In this document: positions 14,738 through 15,577 of the stretch, one piece after another | How the letters are laid out: the number at the start of each line of letters is the position of its first letter | How positions within the stretch are numbered: the first letter of the stretch is position 1 | Assembly (NCBI GenBank): GCA_003509545.1 | Contig: DOLC01000061.1 | Location: 1 to 15,577 of the forward strand | Reading direction: 5' to 3' | Origin: Peptococcaceae bacterium | GTDB lineage: Bacteria > Bacillota > DSM-521 > Neomoorellales > Neomoorellaceae | Length of the DNA: 15,577 nt | Made by a program: the position numbers and the translations under genes | Notes under the pieces: model-generated | Seen by the model: only the letters and a program-made list of their open reading frames with translations | Databases searched by the model: none | What the model was told of the DNA's origin: nothing

Positions 14738-14775
14738 AAAAAACTCCTTATTGCCCGTCCCAGGCTAATAAGGAG
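14738..14775 (-). terminator. Intrinsic terminator of PyrR attenuator 2
   Basis: On the minus strand CTCCTTATT pairs with AATAAGGAG over nine bases, extended by GCC/GGC inside, and is followed by six U residues (14738-14743). It lies between pyrR and pyrB, about 40 bp before the pyrB start. It is the OFF structure of the attenuator. Confidence 0.88.
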
Positions 14776-14812
14776 GAAGTCCTCGCCGTCCTTATTAGCC
14801 TCACGGGACTAA
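14757..14812 (-). promoter_or_regulatory. PyrR binding loop and antiterminator, attenuator 2 (pyrR-pyrB)
   Basis: The RNA AGTCCCGTGAGGCTAATAAG (within 14789-14812) matches the PyrR anti-antiterminator loop of Bacillota, with its AGTCC and GTGAGGCT core. It begins two bases after the pyrR stop codon. The antiterminator forms when AGGCTAATAAGGA pairs perfectly (13 bp) with TCCTTATTAGCCT in 14757-14774, with GTCCC/GGGAC continuing the stem past a GTG bulge; this consumes the 5' arm of the terminator. UMP-loaded PyrR would hold the loop and release the terminator. Confidence 0.9.
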
Positions 14813-14814
14813 TT

Positions 14815-15381
14815 TCAAGGACCGGCGTTCTTTTCCGGTAAGGCTCGTATTAGAACTTGATCCACGCCGTCTATCTCCTGTAGTTGAACAACTATTTCTT
14901 CTTTGCGGGAAGTAGGAACGTTCTTGCCTACGTAATCTGCTCTAATGGGCAGCTCCCGGTGGCCCCTGTCGATGAGCACGGCCAGCTGGATGTTTTGCGG
15001 CCGGCCTAGGTCTATTAGCGCATCCAGGGCGGCCCGCACCGTCCTGCCGGTGAAGAGGACATCGTCTACCAAAATGACTTTCTTGTCGGTAACGTTGAAG
15101 GGTATCTCGGTGCGGTGTACGATGGGGTATGCACTTAAAGTGGTGAGATCGTCGCGGTAAAGGGTTATGTCCAAGGTGCCTAAGGGCACCGTCACCCCTT
15201 CGATCTCTTTGATAAGGGCCCGGAGCCTCTCCGCCAGCGGGACCCCCCGGCGCCGGATACCTATGAGCACCAGGTCTTGGATCCCCTTATTCCGCTCCAG
15301 AATTTCGTGGGCAATGCGCACCAGGGAGCGGCGTATTTTTTCCCCGTCCATGATCTGAGCCTTTACCTTCAGCGTCAACAA
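14815..15381 (-). CDS. pyrR: Pyrimidine operon attenuation protein / uracil phosphoribosyltransferase (PyrR)
   Basis: An RNA-binding regulator of 188 aa with a phosphoribosyltransferase fold. When it carries UMP or UTP it binds pyr leader RNA and promotes termination; PRPP antagonises this. It usually retains weak uracil phosphoribosyltransferase activity. The PRPP loop ILVDDVLFTGRT is at 103-114; the N-terminal IRRSLVRIAHEILERNKG (16-33) and the later DRGHRELPIRADYVGK (138-153) are family signatures. The start is one of two consecutive TTG codons (15379-15381 or 15376-15378), with AAAGGGTG shortly upstream, and fits the N-terminus of B. subtilis PyrR. It is the first gene of the operon, lies between the two attenuators, and is therefore likely under its own control. 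No pyrP uracil permease follows. Confidence 0.96.
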   Translation of the reverse strand: MLTLKVKAQIMDGEKIRRSLVRIAHEILERNKGIQDLVLIGIRRRGVPLAERLRALIKEIEGVTVPLGTLDITLYRDDLTTLSAYPIVHRTEIPFNVTDKKVILVDDVLFTGRTVRAALDALIDLGRPQNIQLAVLIDRGHRELPIRADYVGKNVPTSRKEEIVVQLQEIDGVDQVLIRALPEKNAGP

Positions 15382-15403
15382 TTCTCACCCTTTCTACCGG
15401 CAT

Positions 15404-15433
15404 AAAAAAACCCACGCTCATCCGGCGCAGGTT
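15404..15433 (-). terminator. Intrinsic terminator of PyrR attenuator 1
   Basis: On the minus strand AACCTGCGC pairs with GCGTGGGTT (nine pairs including two G-U) around a 7-nt loop and runs into seven U residues (15404-15410). It ends about 23 bp before the pyrR start codon. Confidence 0.85.
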
Positions 15434-15486
15434 TAGCATGCCCTCATGGGGCCTATGGATATCCCTTGCTAGCCTCACCGGACTAA
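15420..15486 (-). promoter_or_regulatory. PyrR binding loop and antiterminator, attenuator 1 (pyr leader)
   Basis: AGTCCGGTGAGGCTAGCAAG (within 15464-15486) shares AGTCC-G-TGAGGCTA with attenuator 2 and matches the PyrR binding consensus. The alternative antiterminator pairs AGTCCGG-TG-AGG-C-TAGCA (15467-15484) with TGCTA-AA-CCT-GCG-CCGGAT (15420-15438), which would break the terminator stem. Located in a leader of about 120 nt between the promoter and pyrR. Confidence 0.9.
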
Positions 15487-15510
15487 CTTAAAAGGATTAT
15501 TACCGTGATA

Positions 15511-15539
15511 ACTGTAGCCCAATATATCCTCCCTGTCAA
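15511..15539 (-). promoter_or_regulatory. Promoter of the pyr operon
   Basis: A perfect -35 TTGACA (15534-15539) is separated by 17 bp from the -10 TACAGT (15511-15516, four of six matches). Transcription would start near 15504, just upstream of the first PyrR binding loop. It is a standard housekeeping-sigma promoter with no obvious operator; control appears to act by attenuation. Confidence 0.8.
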
Positions 15540-15551
15540 GGGGTATTTACT

Positions 15552-15577
15552 CTGAAGCATCCCCAGTTTTCGCCGGG
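15552..15577 (-). repeat. Terminus of a third copy of the intergenic repeat, cut by the window edge
   Basis: Read on the minus strand, these 26 bases match the right end of copy 2 (2553-2578) at 22 of 26 positions, including the identical 13-base CCCGGCGAAAACT. The four differences are all transitions. The element would extend beyond position 15577. Its terminus lies 12 bp upstream of the pyr -35 box. Confidence 0.55.

Overview
The window looks like chromosomal core-genome DNA from a GC-rich, anaerobic, Moorella-like member of the Bacillota (Clostridia sensu lato). The evidence is a pyr operon with two PyrR-type attenuators, LL-diaminopimelate aminotransferase (DapL) paired with DapF, and an NFACT/RqcH gene next to a type IIA P-type ATPase. 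As I recall, Bacillus subtilis has the same yloA-yloB neighbours not far downstream of its pyr operon. The genus is an inference; the phylum is well supported.

Layout from left to right. Positions 1-201 hold a structured non-coding repeat (copy 1). Positions 211-2244 carry dapL and dapF on the minus strand, transcribed dapF then dapL, which make meso-diaminopimelate for lysine and cell wall. Positions 2245-2669 are non-coding and mostly filled by a second copy of the repeat. Positions 2670-5420 encode a Ca2+-type P-type ATPase (minus). A 212-bp divergent region with a GC-rich hairpin leader separates it from rqcH at 5633-7453 (plus), a ribosome quality-control factor. rqcH converges on pyrF and the two coding regions overlap by 88 bp.

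Positions 7366-15539 are a minus-strand pyrimidine operon, in transcription order: promoter, PyrR attenuator 1, pyrR, PyrR attenuator 2, pyrB, pyrC, carA, carB, pyrF. The genes are tightly packed, with a 4-bp ATGA overlap at pyrB/pyrC and a stop codon directly followed by ATG at carA/carB. Carbamoyl phosphate synthase, aspartate transcarbamoylase and dihydroorotase carry bicarbonate, glutamine and aspartate to dihydroorotate, and PyrF performs the last step to UMP. Dihydroorotate dehydrogenase (pyrD/pyrK) and orotate phosphoribosyltransferase (pyrE) are absent between carB and rqcH and must lie elsewhere. High UMP should make PyrR bind the leader RNAs and favour termination.

The least ordinary content is the intergenic repeat. 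Two copies share a nearly identical 35-nt core, flanked by arms that pair with each other but differ in sequence between copies. Copy 2 is a roughly 252-bp foldback element flanked by 14-bp direct repeats, and the terminus of a third copy sits at the right edge of the window. No CRISPR, tRNA, rRNA, prophage or defence genes were seen.
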